A stretch of 64,000 bases of DNA from contig NC_050101.1 in assembly GCF_902167145.1 (NCBI RefSeq), positions 132,896,990-132,960,989 on the forward strand, in the 5' to 3' direction. A program made the position numbers and the translations under genes. The number at the start of each line of letters is the position of its first letter. The first letter of the stretch is position 1. The notes beneath the pieces are model-generated. The model searched no databases. It was not told where the DNA came from and saw nothing but the letters and a program-made list of their open reading frames with translations. Below are positions 20,226-33,200 of the stretch, in pieces. This stretch comes from Zea mays. Taxonomy: Eukaryota > Streptophyta > Magnoliopsida > Poales > Poaceae.

Positions 20226-20504
20226 AGGGTGTTTGGTACTTTGGTTTATTATGACTAATTCTTAGTCTCTACATTTATTTTATTTTAGTCACTAAATTAT
20301 CAAATACGAAAACTAAAACTCTATAAACAAACGTCACATTACTCCTATTTTATTCTATTTTAGACCTTAAATTATTAAATATGTTTTTTCTTAATTAACA
20401 GTGTTTAATAATTTCGGGACTAAAATAAAATAATATTGAGGGACTAAAAATTAGTCTCTAAAACTCAAACTCTTAAAATTAGTCCCTGAAAACTAAACAC
20501 CCTC
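20226..20504. mobile_element. Tourist-like (PIF/Harbinger) MITE
   Basis: 279 bp with inverted ends AGGGTGTTTGG and, read inward, GAGGGTGTTTAG, flanked on both sides by TAA (20223-20225 and 20505-20507), the 3-bp target class of PIF/Harbinger elements. The interior is AT-rich with self-complementary ATTTTAGTC-like motifs and no ORF. Confidence 0.72.
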
Positions 20505-20617
20505 TAAATGCAATGGGAAGTAAGATGGATTGGTTTATAATAAAACAGATTTTTATACCGGTAGATGAGCAAGTATAATCAAAACTATGTGTAGATATTG
20601 AGAACACAAGGTTGACT

Positions 20618-22144
20618 TATCTCTTGTGGTTCGGGTTGATGATGAGTGATTGTCAACGGGTAGCACTTTGAGGTAGTCAGTGGACTGACCAGAGTGTGAG
20701 ATTATGCTTGTGCAACCATGTCAATCGGCTTGTGTTGTGCAAGTGTGGAGCACAGGGATGGTGGTCGACGGCTGAGGTGAAGGTTATACGGGCTCGTGCT
20801 GATGAACCGGGAGCGGTGAAGGGTGAGTATTGGGTCTTAACTAACAAACCAGAGTAGCCGGGTAACCAGCTCGGTGGCTGATACCTGGGACACGCACTCG
20901 CGCGAGGACATGGTGGAGTGGACCGTGTTACCGGCGTAGTAGAGAACTGGCGGGACACATGTCTGGTCGTGGATGACGTGCACGAGGTGCGGTACTCACG
21001 ACGGGTTTGGTGGTTTGGGCCTCAAAACACTCAGCGCTACGGATGGGAGGTTTTGCTGAGTTTGGGCCTCAAAACTCGGCGGCGGCGGTTTCGGAGGAAA
21101 CCGATGGCGGCACGTGGCATGATCGCGGAGGGTGTGTCAAAGCGAAGCAACTTCGTGTGAAGAATGTGGTCGTTGGATCGAAAACCTAGGAGTTGGTCCA
21201 TTTCGCGTCCTGATGGAGTGGATAGGCTCTATGTAAATAGAGATAGTTTAGAAAGAGAGAATAATCCTCTATAAATAAAGGGGAGGGCTGGTTAGTTCAG
21301 CATCTCTTAGCTACCATTTATTTGAGACTACTCATTTAGAGCTCCTAGTTTTCTCTTAACGTAAACATCTATTGAGACGAGGGATCTGCAGCGATTTTGT
21401 ACTGTCGACTATGATCTTGTGATCTGAAAGTTTAATCTAAGGAAGGGTCGCCGGTACGGCCCACATCGTTTGTTTACATTTCCATCTCAGTTTTATATAC
21501 TTGCTAAAATTTGGAGTTGTTTTGGTCACTTGTTCTTCCCTTCTCCCCCTCTTGTGTTTTTTTGTGGAAACCTTTGAATTTTTTGAGAGGATTTGGTTTG
21601 AAATTGATTGGTGGTGAGTTGCACTCCTCATACCTCTGCATACACCTAGTTGTTGCAAATTTTGGTCGCGATTTGAGGAAAACTCAGTTTGAACTCGTTC
21701 TAGAAAACTCCAACAAAACCCCAATTTCTCGTTGTATTTTTAAATCTGCGGTTGTTTCACAAGTCTAATTGAGTTCAAAATTTGTGGAGACCTTGAAAAC
21801 ATATTTGCTCAGGTTTGTGTAAAATTTCATATCGATCTGAGTTCGGTTGGTTCAGTTTTGGATCTAAGAACATAATTCTGTACTGCTGAAAACAACACTT
21901 GTTCGTGATACTGTTTTGGACCATTTCAGACTTTTCGGTATCCGATTTGTGATCCGTTTGTTCTGCTGGTCTTATGTGAGTATTAGGAAAATTTTGTAAT
22001 TATGAGATCATCCATTCGCTGATGTGTTCTTGGTTTGAGTGCTTGCTTCATCTCAATTGAAGTGAAGTGTTCATTTTCAATGTTTGGAAGCAAAATCTGA
22101 TTGGCTCCCATTCACCCCCCTTTGGTCGCCTCACCGGTCCTACA
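20618..22144 (+). repeat. Sirevirus 5' LTR
   Basis: 1527 bp. The start is set by alignment with the 3' LTR (TATCTCTTGTGG against TGTCCCTTGTGG) and the end by CCTACA just before the primer-binding site. The TATAAATA box is at 21270-21277. The first two bases are TA instead of TG, probably a point change. Confidence 0.85.
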
Positions 22145-22146
22145 AT

Positions 22147-22161
22147 TGGTATCAAAGCCGG
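22147..22161 (+). other. Sirevirus primer-binding site
   Basis: TGGTATCAAAGCCGG, the form complementary to the 3' end of initiator methionine tRNA used by many plant Copia elements. It lies 2 bases inside the LTR. Confidence 0.85.
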
Positions 22162-22207
22162 TTAAGGATTTACATTCCCTAATCGGTTCGAAATCCACGT
22201 GGGCGAC

Positions 22208-22848
22208 ATGGAACGAGCTGTTGGTAAACCTCCGTTCTTTGATGGGACCAACTACCCATACTAGAAGATTCGCATGTCTGTGTATCTTCAGAGCATCAGT
22301 TACCGGGTTTGGGAGATTTGCCTCGATGCGAATTTTGATGCTACAAGTGATCAGATCACTCCAATTCAAATGGAGTTCCATGATTCGAACAACAAAGCTT
22401 GAAACGCTTTGTTCTCGTGTCTCTTGTTTGGTGAGTTTGAGCGAGTGGGACATTTGACTACGGCTCATCAGATCTGGTCTACCCTTGAGAGATTCCATGA
22501 GGGCAACGATCATGTGAAGACCAGATTGTTTGAGACGTACAGGCGAGAGTACGAGAACTTCACACAGTTGGCTGGAGAGACCATCGATACTATGTTCTCT
22601 AGGTTCTAGTCAATTGTGAACAAGATGTGTGCCAACAAGGCACAACTTTCCTATGACGATCATGAGAGAGCGCTGAAATTACTACATGCTCTAGATCGGA
22701 GGGTTTCAGAGGTGAAGGTCTCGGCGATCATCGAGTCGCCCAACTACGAGACTCTCATCGTGGATGAGCTCTTCAGCAAGCTCAAGTCCACAGAGATTGA
22801 CCACCAGACTCGGGCCAAGATTGATAATCCTGGTGCACCCACCATGGT
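22208..22848 (+). pseudogene. Sirevirus gag, N-terminal part, cut by a Gypsy insertion
   Basis: Starts with the ATG at 22208 (MERAVGKPPFFDGTNYPY). The UBN2-type capsid region follows, with IWSTLERFHEGNDHVK and ALKLLHALDRRVSEVK. In-frame stops are at 22262 (TAG, Trp expected), 22400 (TGA) and 22607 (TAG). The frame is cut at 22848 by the Gypsy element and resumes in the same phase at 35374. Confidence 0.88.
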
Positions 22849-23465
22849 TGTGTGGGATGGATATCCCCCGAGTCCCCATGAACACTAAAACGTGTCGTGG
22901 GCCGCCTGACAAGTTTTCTCTTGGGCCGTCCTACGGGACAGGCCAACTAAATGCAGCCATGCTAGGCAGGCCCGGTCTGAGCCGACGAAAACCAACGCCC
23001 GAGTTAAGCGCTACCGGGGCACGGACGTAACAGGCGCTACAGTTACGATCACCCCGACAGGCTAAGCCCTCATCGGTAGCTCGGGCGAATGAACGAGAAG
23101 GACTCCGGATGTGTAGGGATACAGTCTGCTACAAACTAGGAGACAAACAAGTAGATAGCCATCATCGTCTGTACGGGGTAACTCTCCCTGGTCGAGTATA
23201 TAAGGCCAGGAGGTACCCCTACCATTTCATCTCATCCTAGCCTTCAGCACCCATAACTCTCAGCTTGTAATCCTCACAACGATACCAGAATCGCCATAGG
23301 AAGTAGGGTATTACGCAGATCTACGCGGCTCGAACCTGTATAAGTCTGTGTGTCATCCCATCGTGTTATAACACGAACCATCGAGTTGCAATCAACGATG
23401 ACGTCCTACCCAAAAGCATCACCTGGGCAACCCCGTGGTGCACGATTAGATCGCAAACACCGATA
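22849..23465 (+). repeat. Gypsy (older) 5' LTR
   Basis: 617 bp, starting TGTGTGGGATGG and ending CACCGATA. TATATAAG is at 23197-23204. Its last 170 bases align with the 3' LTR remnant. Confidence 0.85.
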
Positions 23466-23467
23466 GC

Positions 23468-26400
23468 TGGCGCGCCAGGTAGGGGGTGCGACATTGTATG
23501 ACGACTCCATGGCAGTCACCTTCAAGACCATGGTCACCTTCAACCCTGGAGCAATCTTCTGCTTCAGGTCCATCTCTTGCATCGCAGACCAGGAGGGAAC
23601 CTTGCACCGTGTTGCGGGCCCATCCAGGATGAAACCTTCCCTGGGGACGCCAAAGGCGGCTGCAAGGAAGTCACAAACATCGCTAGCGAGGATCCCGCCA
23701 GCAGTGTAGAGGGTCTTCGTCCCACGCAAGACCACGCCTAGGAACGCTCCGACACCTACGGGCCAGTCGGTCATGACCTCTCCTTCAGCACGACGAACTC
23801 TATTGTCCACCTCACCCACCCAGGTGTGAACACAAATCACTCGGTGGAGAGAAGCAGACGCTCCTAGGCCTAGCAAGACCTAGGAAGCACCACCAGTGAT
23901 CACCCCGACCGCTCCGCGCCCTCAAAGGAGATGGGGGGAGAACATACCACCGCATCGAGCTCCTTCTTCCCGGACATCCTCTTCATCCAAGGAAGAGCAG
24001 AGGGTGCACCCATTTCCAACAACGAGCCCACCGTGCTTGGGGAGGAGCCCCCCAACGCGACGCAAGTCGGTGCCAGAACAGACGTCGCAATGTGCGGCAT
24101 CACCATGAAGCCAGAGAGCGTGATCTAGCTCAACCCATTTCTTGGGATCAAGCTTCTGATGCAGGGAAAACCCCTGATGAAAGAGCGCTCCGAGAGTGCC
24201 GCAACTCCCACTGTCATGATCGTCGTAACTCCTGCCGTCGTGATCGTCACCACGCCCAGGAGCGCGAGCGGGAACAAGCCGAGCAGGATGCCCGGCTCCA
24301 ACGCGAGAATCCACTTCTCGCTCGGAACATATTCCCTGACTTTGCTTAGGCACTGAATACGCTGAGTGAGGTTGGAGGGGCCCTGGCTCAGATAGCCAAT
24401 GGCCTACCGTGCATCCCTGATGCAGAGGGCTGTCAGCAGGTGCTCACCTAAGTGGCAAACCATCTTCTCCCCCTCGCTCACCCACCGAATGACATACTCC
24501 ATGCCATCAACAATAGGTGAGACACGCAGAGTAACATAAATGATTCGCATGATCACCGGCACAAGGAAGAGATGAGGCAGCGAGAAGAGTATGATCGGGA
24601 TCATGGAGCACCGACACGTAGCCATGCTACCAGAACCGAGTCGACAACAACATCTACCAATAGTCTGGCCCTGGGACAATCGAGGCGACATGACACTCGC
24701 TCACCTCCCCGGGACCGTCGACACGATCACTGACGGGAGGACAACGGGACATGTGGAGTCTCTGCCCTTACCCACCGACTCCGAGCAATCCAATGGCCTC
24801 CAAACTTTAAGGTCTCCAACATCGACAAGTACGAATCCAAGAAGGACCCGAGAGGCTGGTTGGCCATCTACACGACCGCTGCCTGGGCTGCAGGGGTGAT
24901 GGAGGATATCATGACAACATACCTACCCATTGTCCTAGGGCAGGATGTGTTGTAATGGCTTCGACATCTACCACGGCACATGCATCGACGATTAGGACGA
25001 CTTTAGCCACTGATTTATCGTGAACTTCCAATCCCTCTCCGAAAAACCAGCGCAGCCATGGGACCTCAGGTCCATCAAGTGCCAAAACGACGAGACCCTC
25101 CGCTCGTTACTCAGGTGTTTCCAAACAATGAGGAACTGCATCCCCGACGTCGCGGAGGCAGCCGTAATCGAAGACTTCTACCGAGGGTCCAATGACTCGA
25201 CCTTCGTCCGGGCTATCCTCCAAAAGGCACCCACCACCTCAGAACAACTGTTCTGGGAGGCAGACATCTACATCACCGCCGACGAACGAACCCATGACCT
25301 CATCGGAAGCGTGAAGCATGCACCTCCAGCATCGAGGAAGGACATGAACCAACAACCAGACAAGCGCTGGGACAAGAGACCTCGGTAAGAAGTGCACGCC
25401 GCTGTGCCGCCGGCTACCTAGTCCCGCAGCGCGCCACACAGCGAGTACGGATGTTGGACGAGATCCTTGACTCCTAGTGTTCGTACCACAAGGAGATGCG
25501 CCACACCCTGTGGCATTGCTGGGACTTCAAGAACTCTATCGGGCACGACCGACCGTTCCAACCGCTACCGCCTCCCCCACCACGAGGAGAGCCCGCTGAG
25601 CAGGGTCAACCTCAGCAGCAGGGCAGAGGTGGTGGTAGGGCTTTTCCGTGCATTAACAGGGAGGTCAATGTCATCTTCGGAGGCCACGGGGCACTGGAGA
25701 ACAAGAGGCAACAGAAGCTCACTGATTGGCAGGACCTGGTGGCTACCAACAACGCCCTCGCCCCGTATCGGTGGTCAGAACACACCATCTCCTTCAGCTG
25801 ATCCGACCAGTGGATCAACTTCGATCACCCCGGTAAGTACCCCCTGCTTATCGACCTAGTGATCCAAGAAAGCCAGGTCAAAAAGTTGCTGGTAGATGGT
25901 GGCAGCAGCATCAACGTCACCTTCCCCGGACACTCCAAGCTCTAGGGATTTCAATCGCCGACCTCACCCAGTCGGACACCCCCTTCTTCGGCATCGTTCC
26001 TACCGAGGAGAAGTACCCACAGGGACACCTCTACATGCTTGTCCCCTTCGGCGCCTGGGACAACTATCAAACCGAGTTCCTATGCTTCGAGGTAGCTCGG
26101 TTCGATTTTGGATACAATGCCATCATCGGGAGACCAAGAACGACTAAATTCATGGCCATCTCGCACTACATGTACATGATTCTCAAGATGTCGGGGCCTC
26201 AGGGTATCATCACCGTCCGCGCCGACTTCCAAGGGGCTGCAGAGTGCTTTCGGGGGACCATCTAAATGGCTCTCATGGCTGGATCCTTGATGGCACTCCC
26301 GGCACGGAGCGGCGACACACCGGCAGGGGATGACCTCACAATTCCCTCGAACGAAGCGTTCACCGCTACCTCTATGCGACCGACTAAAGAAACGAAGAGG

Positions 26401-29400
26401 GTCAACCTTGGGTTCTCCGATGAGCGCAAGATTGCGGTCATCAGCTCTAGCCTTATCGATAAATAGGAAAGCGCGCTTGTCTAGTTTCTGTAAGACAACC
26501 GAGACATGTTCGCATGGCAACCTGTGGACATGCCAAGAGTCCTGAGAGAGCTAGCCGAGCACCAACTCAAGGTGTATCCTCAAGCGAGGCCAATCTGGCA
26601 GAAGCTGTGTCATTTCACGCCCGACAAAAGAGAAGCTATATGTGCTGAATTAGCTCGCCTAGTATCAACAGGCTTTATTAGAGAAGTACTGCATCCTGAA
26701 TGGCTAGCAAAACTTGTTCTTGTACTCAAAAAGAATAAAGTTGATTGGCTCATGTGTGTCGACTATACCGATCTCAACAAACATTGCCTGAAGGATCCCT
26801 TCTATCTCCCTAGAATAGATTAGGTAGTCGATTCAACTGCTTGCTGCTCTATACTTTCCTTTCTAGACTGTTACTCGAGATATCACCAGATTAGTCTAGT
26901 GAAGGAAGATGAGGAAAAAACCGCGTTCATCACGCCCTTCGGGGCCTTCTACTACACCTCCATGTCGTTTGGTCTCAAAAACGCTAGAGCGACTTACCAG
27001 AGGGCTATCCAGACAGGCTTAGCTGATCACTAGGGAAAGCGTGTGGAAGCCTATGTTAATGATGTGGTTATCAAAATAGTGAACCCAGGCGACTTCATTG
27101 AAGATCTCAAGCAAGTCTTCAACAGCTTGAGGCGCTACCGCTGGAAGCTAAACCCGGAGAAGTGTGTATTCAGGGTACCATCCGGAAAGCTACTCGGTTT
27201 ATTGTTTACAATCGAGGAATCAAGGCTAACCCAGAGAAGATTGAAGCCATTCTGAGGATGGAGCCACCGCGGTCACAGAAAAAAATACAAAGGCTCATAA
27301 GGTGAATGGCAGCATTAAGTCATTTCATCTCAAGACTTGGTGAAAGGTGGATGTCATTCTATAAGCTGCTCAAGAAAGTGGACAGATTCTAGTGGACTCC
27401 AAAGGCTCAAGAAGCACTAGGGTCACTCAAGAAATTCTTGACCACCCCACCGGTCCTCAAGCCACTACACCGACCCACGACTAGTTGGGTAGCTGAAGAC
27501 CTGCTATTGTACATCTACTGCACGACTCACATAATGAGCACTGCATTGGTAGTCGACCGGGCAGAAGAAGGGCATGCATACCCAATTCAGCACCCTATCT
27601 ACTTCATCATTGAAGTCCTCGGACCCTCCAAGATAAGATACCCTCAAGTCCAGAAGCTACTGTATGTGGTACTCCTCACTGCGTGAAAGTTGCGTCAATA
27701 CTTTGACGATCACAAAATCATAGTAGTCACAGGTTTCCCAATAGGAGACATACTCCACAACAAAGAAGCAGTGGGAAGGACAGCCAAGTTGGCATGCAAA
27801 CTCGAAGCTCACGACATAGAGTTTCGACCCCACACTGCAATCAAGACCCAGGCTCTGGTGGATTTCATATCAAAATGGACTGAACACCAGGTTCCCGAGA
27901 ACCCCGAGTCGACCGAGGCTTGGAAGATGTACTTCGACGGGTCACTGAAATTGCAAGGAGCAGGGTCTGGGATCCTTTCATTGCCCCTGGAGGGGACCAA
28001 CTCAAGTACACACTTCAAATTTTATTCCTAGCCTCCAACAACGTAGCAGAGTATGAAGCCTTGATACATGGGCTCAACATTGTTGTGTCGCTCGGCATCA
28101 AGAGACTGATGGTATATGGAGACTCCCTAGTCGTCATCAGCCAGGTCAACAAAGACTAGGACTGCTCCACCGATTCAATGGGCAAGTATTGCGCTGTGGT
28201 CAGGAAAATTGAAGACAAATTCGAAGGCTTAGAATTCCACCACATAGAAAGGGATAACAACACAACAGCAAAAGCACTGTAAAAAATGGGATCGAGCCAG
28301 GCGCAAGTTCCACCCGACATTTTTGTCCTGGAAATACAACAGCTGAGCACCACCCCAGGGCCAACATAGGAATGCAAGGTACTGGATCAGGCAGAGCCAG
28401 ACTCAAAAGACTAGAGGGAACCAATTATCAAATACATAAAAATGAGCAGGAGCCAGACGATAAGGCCGCTGTCGAGCACATTGCAAGGCAGTCGGCCCAT
28501 TATGCCATCATAGGGGGACTACTATATAGGAGAGGGGCCACCGGAGTCCTCATGAAATGCATTCACTCAGCTATGGGGAAGCATCTGCTGGAAGAGATCC
28601 ACACAGGATAATATGAAGTACGTGCAACATCAAGAACTCTAGTGGGGAAGGCTTTCGGAGCAGGCTTTCATCGGCTAACAGCAAAGAAAGATGCAGCTGA
28701 TTTAGTACAAAGATGCAAAGCATGCCAATTCCTAGCTAAGCAGCAGCACCTACCAACTCAGCAACTGCAAACTATTCTGGTCACCTGGCCCTTTGCATGC
28801 TAGGGGTTGGACATGATTGTACCTTTTAAAAAGGCTCAAGGAGGGTACACCCACGTGCTAGTCGACATCGACAAATTTACGAAGTGGATAGAGTACAAGC
28901 CAATTGCAACCTTGACCTTAGCCAAGGCAGTGGAGTGCATCTAGGAAATTATATTCAGGTTTGGGATACCCAACAATATCATCACAGACCTAGGATCGAA
29001 CTTCACTAGTGCAGAATTCTTAGACTTTTGCGAGCAGAGATGCATTCAAATCAAGTATGCGTCGGTAGCACACCCCAAAGCTAATGGGCAAGTGGAGAGA
29101 GCCAACGGGATGATACTCGAAGCACTTAGAAAGAAAGTATTTGACAAGAATGAAAAGCTCGCGGGGAAGTGGATCAAGGAACTGCCTTATGTATTCTGGA
29201 GTCTGCGAATCCAACCCAACCAGGCTTTGCATGGAAACACTCCATTCTTTCCTGGTATATGGATCAGAGGTAGTGTTACCAGCGAACCTAGTCTTCAGAG
29301 CACCTAGGCTAACATTTGAAAACATAGCAGAGGCATAAGCATCCAGGCTCGAGGAAGTCGATGTGCTAGAGGAGGAACACCTGAATGTTTTCATTCAGTC

Positions 29401-29660
29401 AGCCAGGTACCAACAAACTCTAAGGCGCTACCATGATAAAGCAGTGTGGCACCAAGCATTCGCAACAGGAGACCTGGTGATCCATCGCATACAATCAAGG
29501 GAAGGACGACACAAGCTATCACCGCCATGGGAAGGACCCTTTGTCATCGCAGAAATAACTCGGCCAATGTCCTACCAGCTAACCCAGATGGGCAGGACTC
29601 CGGTAGGGAACTCATGAAATATCAAGCATCTCAGAAAGTTTTACCCGTAGTAGCACCATA
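23468..29660 (+). pseudogene. Gag-pol of the older Gypsy element, heavily decayed
   Basis: gag homology at about 24780-25400 (NIDKYESKKDPRGWL; FYRGSNDSTFVRAIL). Protease motif LLVDGGSSINV near 25890. RT at about 26506-27260 with SFLDCYSRYHQI and the catalytic motif read as YVND (27052-27063), so one catalytic Asp is lost. RNase H near 27900 (KMYFDGSLKLQGAG). Integrase at about 28440-29310 with KACQF, DIDKFTKW, ITDLGSNF and NGQVERANG. Numerous stops, mostly TAG, and frame changes are spread throughout. Non-functional. Confidence 0.88.
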
Positions 29661-29752
29661 AACTCTAGATGGTGAACTACACTTTGTAAATCGAAGACCT
29701 CGTTATCAATAAAGCTTCTGTGTTTGTCCACATACAAACAAACTCTCAAGTA

Positions 29753-30178
29753 GCGATCGACTTAAGTCGTAAACACCTTAAGTCGACGCAACACGTTCTG
29801 CTTACAAAACTTAGGCTAACTACTATGCCCTACTAACGAAGCGATCGTCTTAAGTCAGAAACGCCTTAAGTCAGTGCGACACGCTCATCCTTACAAACTT
29901 AGGGTGACTACTATGCCCAACTAAAGGAGCGATCGACTTAAGTCGGTGCAACACGCTCACGCTTACAAAACTTAGGGTGACTACTATGCCCTACTAACAG
30001 AGCGATCGACTTAAGTCAGAAACGCCTTAAGTCGGTGCGACACGCTCACGCTTGCAAAGCTCAGGGTGACTACTATACCCTACTAACGGAGCGATCGGCT
30101 TAAGTCAAAAACGCCTTAAATCGGTGCACCACGCTCACGCTTACGAAACTAAGGGTGCTTACTAAACCCTACCAAAAG
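29753..30178 (+). repeat. 88-bp tandem repeat in the older Gypsy element
   Basis: Five units starting GCGATCG at 29753, 29841, 29929, 30002 and 30091; four are 88-89 bp and the third is 73 bp. Each has paired CTTAAGTC motifs. The array lies between the end of pol and the antisense gene. Confidence 0.92.
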
Positions 30179-30292
30179 AAAAAAAATTGGCCAAAGTGGG
30201 AAGCGACTCGGTGGCCCTCAAAAAAATAAACCATTCTGAAAGAAAATATCCTCCGACTTAACCAACCAATACCTAGGTTTTCATTCTAAGCG

Positions 30293-33200
30293 CTATGCAG
30301 GGGCATCCCCGTGAGGAACATTGTCTATAGGTCCACCAGAAGCAGATGGATTGCTCGAAGCACCCGATGCAGCGAGTACATCGGCCACAATGTCATCAGG
30401 TACCACGACGTCGGGCCTCTTTATCAATATCCAGCCAGCTCGGATCGCCTTGTCACACCATGCCTTCTTGATAACACGATCGTCCTCCAAGACCTTGATA
30501 TCACGACGGGCGACTTCCGTGTCGCGACGAGCAGCTTCTAGCTCGTGTGACACTAGTTTTTTGATGTGCGGAGCTCCTTGATAATGGAATCCTTCAAAGA
30601 CAAGGACTTGCTGAGTTTCGACACCTCATCCTGGGACTCTTTCAACTCGTCCCTCTTACGCTCCAACTCCGCCATGGTGAAGCGATGGCTCCTCTCCAAG
30701 GTGGTGAGGGAGCTATTAGCATCCCGGTACAGCTTGTCTAGGTTGTTTCAGGAGTCAAGAAGTTTCCGCATCTCCTCCTGTAGATGGGAGAACCCTTGAT
30801 AATAGGTCGAAAGCATGGAATAGGAGACTTGGAGCTCCTAGCGGGTTACCTCGTGAGTTTTCTTCTCTGAGTCAAGCTTCGCATGTAGGGACATATTCAT
30901 GGCACTGGCACCGTCAAGAAACATAGTCACCTGATCAAGATCTGCTTGACCTCATGCACACCTCTCCTCAGCATCAGAACACGACCGAGTCAAAGCTAGA
31001 AAAATAATCAACAATGATATGTAATATGAATAGGAGGACAAAATGCACAAGAAGCATTATCAATCGGCTCACCGGTGTTTGTAGATTTCAGATCATCTAT
31101 CTATTTTTGAAGAGAAAGGGGTTCCACTGTGATAGGGAAGAAATCTGCTCTGGTACAGGAGCATCTCACGATCTCAGCTGAGTTGACACCAAGTCCAGAA
31201 TCCTCTATGGATGCAAAAGTTACCAAAGAGAACATCCACTAACAGAAGCATGGTACAACAGGGATGTACATACCTGAAGGTTGGAAAGGAACGAGGGAAA
31301 TCCCAAGGCTGGTGGTATCGACGTACTCCCAGAAGGAAGGACATTAACAGAAACAATATCATGAACATGACTGAGCGCCAAAGGAATGGGGTAGTCCAAG
31401 CTATCTCGACTCCAGGAGCACCCATTGGGTCTTCAGTGCTATGGCCACTGACCTCTAAGGTGGCCGGGCCAGCTAGACCAACGAGAAGATCAAAACTTGT
31501 CACCACAACATCATCAGACCTGGGCATTGGCGACCCCACGTGAACATCCATGGAAGCAGTAGAGAGGGAGTAGATCACAGCATCCTCGGGAGCTAGAGAG
31601 CCATGGCAATCTAGAAGGGTTACCTCTTGCCCAGCCAGTAGGCTAGTAGAGGGCACGTCGTCTGGGCACTCTACATGGACGTCAACGACCTTGATCTTAG
31701 GAAGTTCGAGCAAAAGATCCTTAGGTATAGCTTCTTCTAGTGCACTATTAATAGAGGACATACTCAAACCCTGGATAATTACTAACCCTGAGGGTGTGAG
31801 GCTCTAAATATCGCCACCAGCCTTACTGTGTCGTTCCCTACGAACCAGGGGGAGCACCTCTTCTTCTTCATCATCATCCTCCTCCTCCACCACATATCTA
31901 CCAGCCCTTGTACCACCACAACCCTCAACAACATCCTCCAAATCAGCATCCACTGTATTGTCACCAGGTTCGACATAACAGGGTGGTTACTAGCTTCAGG
32001 CCCGACGAACGACAAAGCCATCATTTCTTCCTCTTTACCTCAACAGATTCAACCTGAAAATCTGCTCGACGTACTCGCTTGCGATGAGTACCTTCAGGAC
32101 TGCTGACCTTTTTCCCAGCATTTCGATGGACCAGGAGCTCCACTCCCCCGACTCAACTTGCGCTGACTCGGATGACTCGCCAGCCAGCATACTGAGAACA
32201 ACGTCAATCTCAGAGTCATTGGCAGCAGCTTGCATCAGGGAAGTGGGTCTGTTTTTCCTCCTCGAGTAGACTCTTGTGTATGGCAACAATGGCCTCCACT
32301 TCACGGGAAGAAGGTCGCATTCTATGGCCTAGACTCCCATCCTCTCATAGAACAGGTGGATTGGAAACAAACTCAGAAAAATCCCTTTGCAGCAACGAAA
32401 TCCTATAGTGAGAACAGGACATAAAACGATCTGACAGAGTAAAGTACAAGCAGTTGAAACTTACCATCGGGGGAAGGTTCCAAGCGGAGTAAGAATGAGG
32501 AGCATCGAGATTCGAGATAGCGCCTCTCAGCATCATTTCAGCATGTTTCAAAACATTCCCCTTAGATATCTGTTTGTTTATAACTCAGGAAGGGTCATTT
32601 ACTCCAGTATACAGATAAGTAGGGTAAACTCTATCCTTCAAAGGCTGGATGTTCTTGAAGACAAAGTCGATGACCACAACCTCGGTAGTCAAACCTCTAT
32701 CTTTCAAATTGGCTACCTCAGCAAGCAGAACTCTAGCTTCAGCAACCTCTAAGTCAGTTGGAGCCTCTATCCAACTCGACATTCGTACATCAGGCTGCCT
32801 TGTGGTGATTTTCCATGGTAAACCACTCAAAGTGCCACCCCTTGATGCTATATTTCAAAGGAATATCAAGGTACTCAGACTTCCTACCCCAACGAAGTTC
32901 CAAACTAGCGCCGCCAACCAACTGATGTTGTCCACAGCGATTCAGGGTTTGCAGTGATACAGATACTTCCACAACCCAAAGTGCGGATAAACCCCCAGGA
33001 AGGCCTCACAGAGATGGACGGAGATAGCAATTTGGAGCATAGAATTGGGATCCAAATGAGTTAGGTTGAGAGAGTAGAAATTGAGGAGGTCGTGGAAGAA
33101 AGGAGGAACTGGTAGACCTAATCCTTGGATCAAGAAGGGAATGAAAACCACCGACTCGTGGGTATCCTCCATGGGGACAGTAATCCCCTGCTAGATCCGC

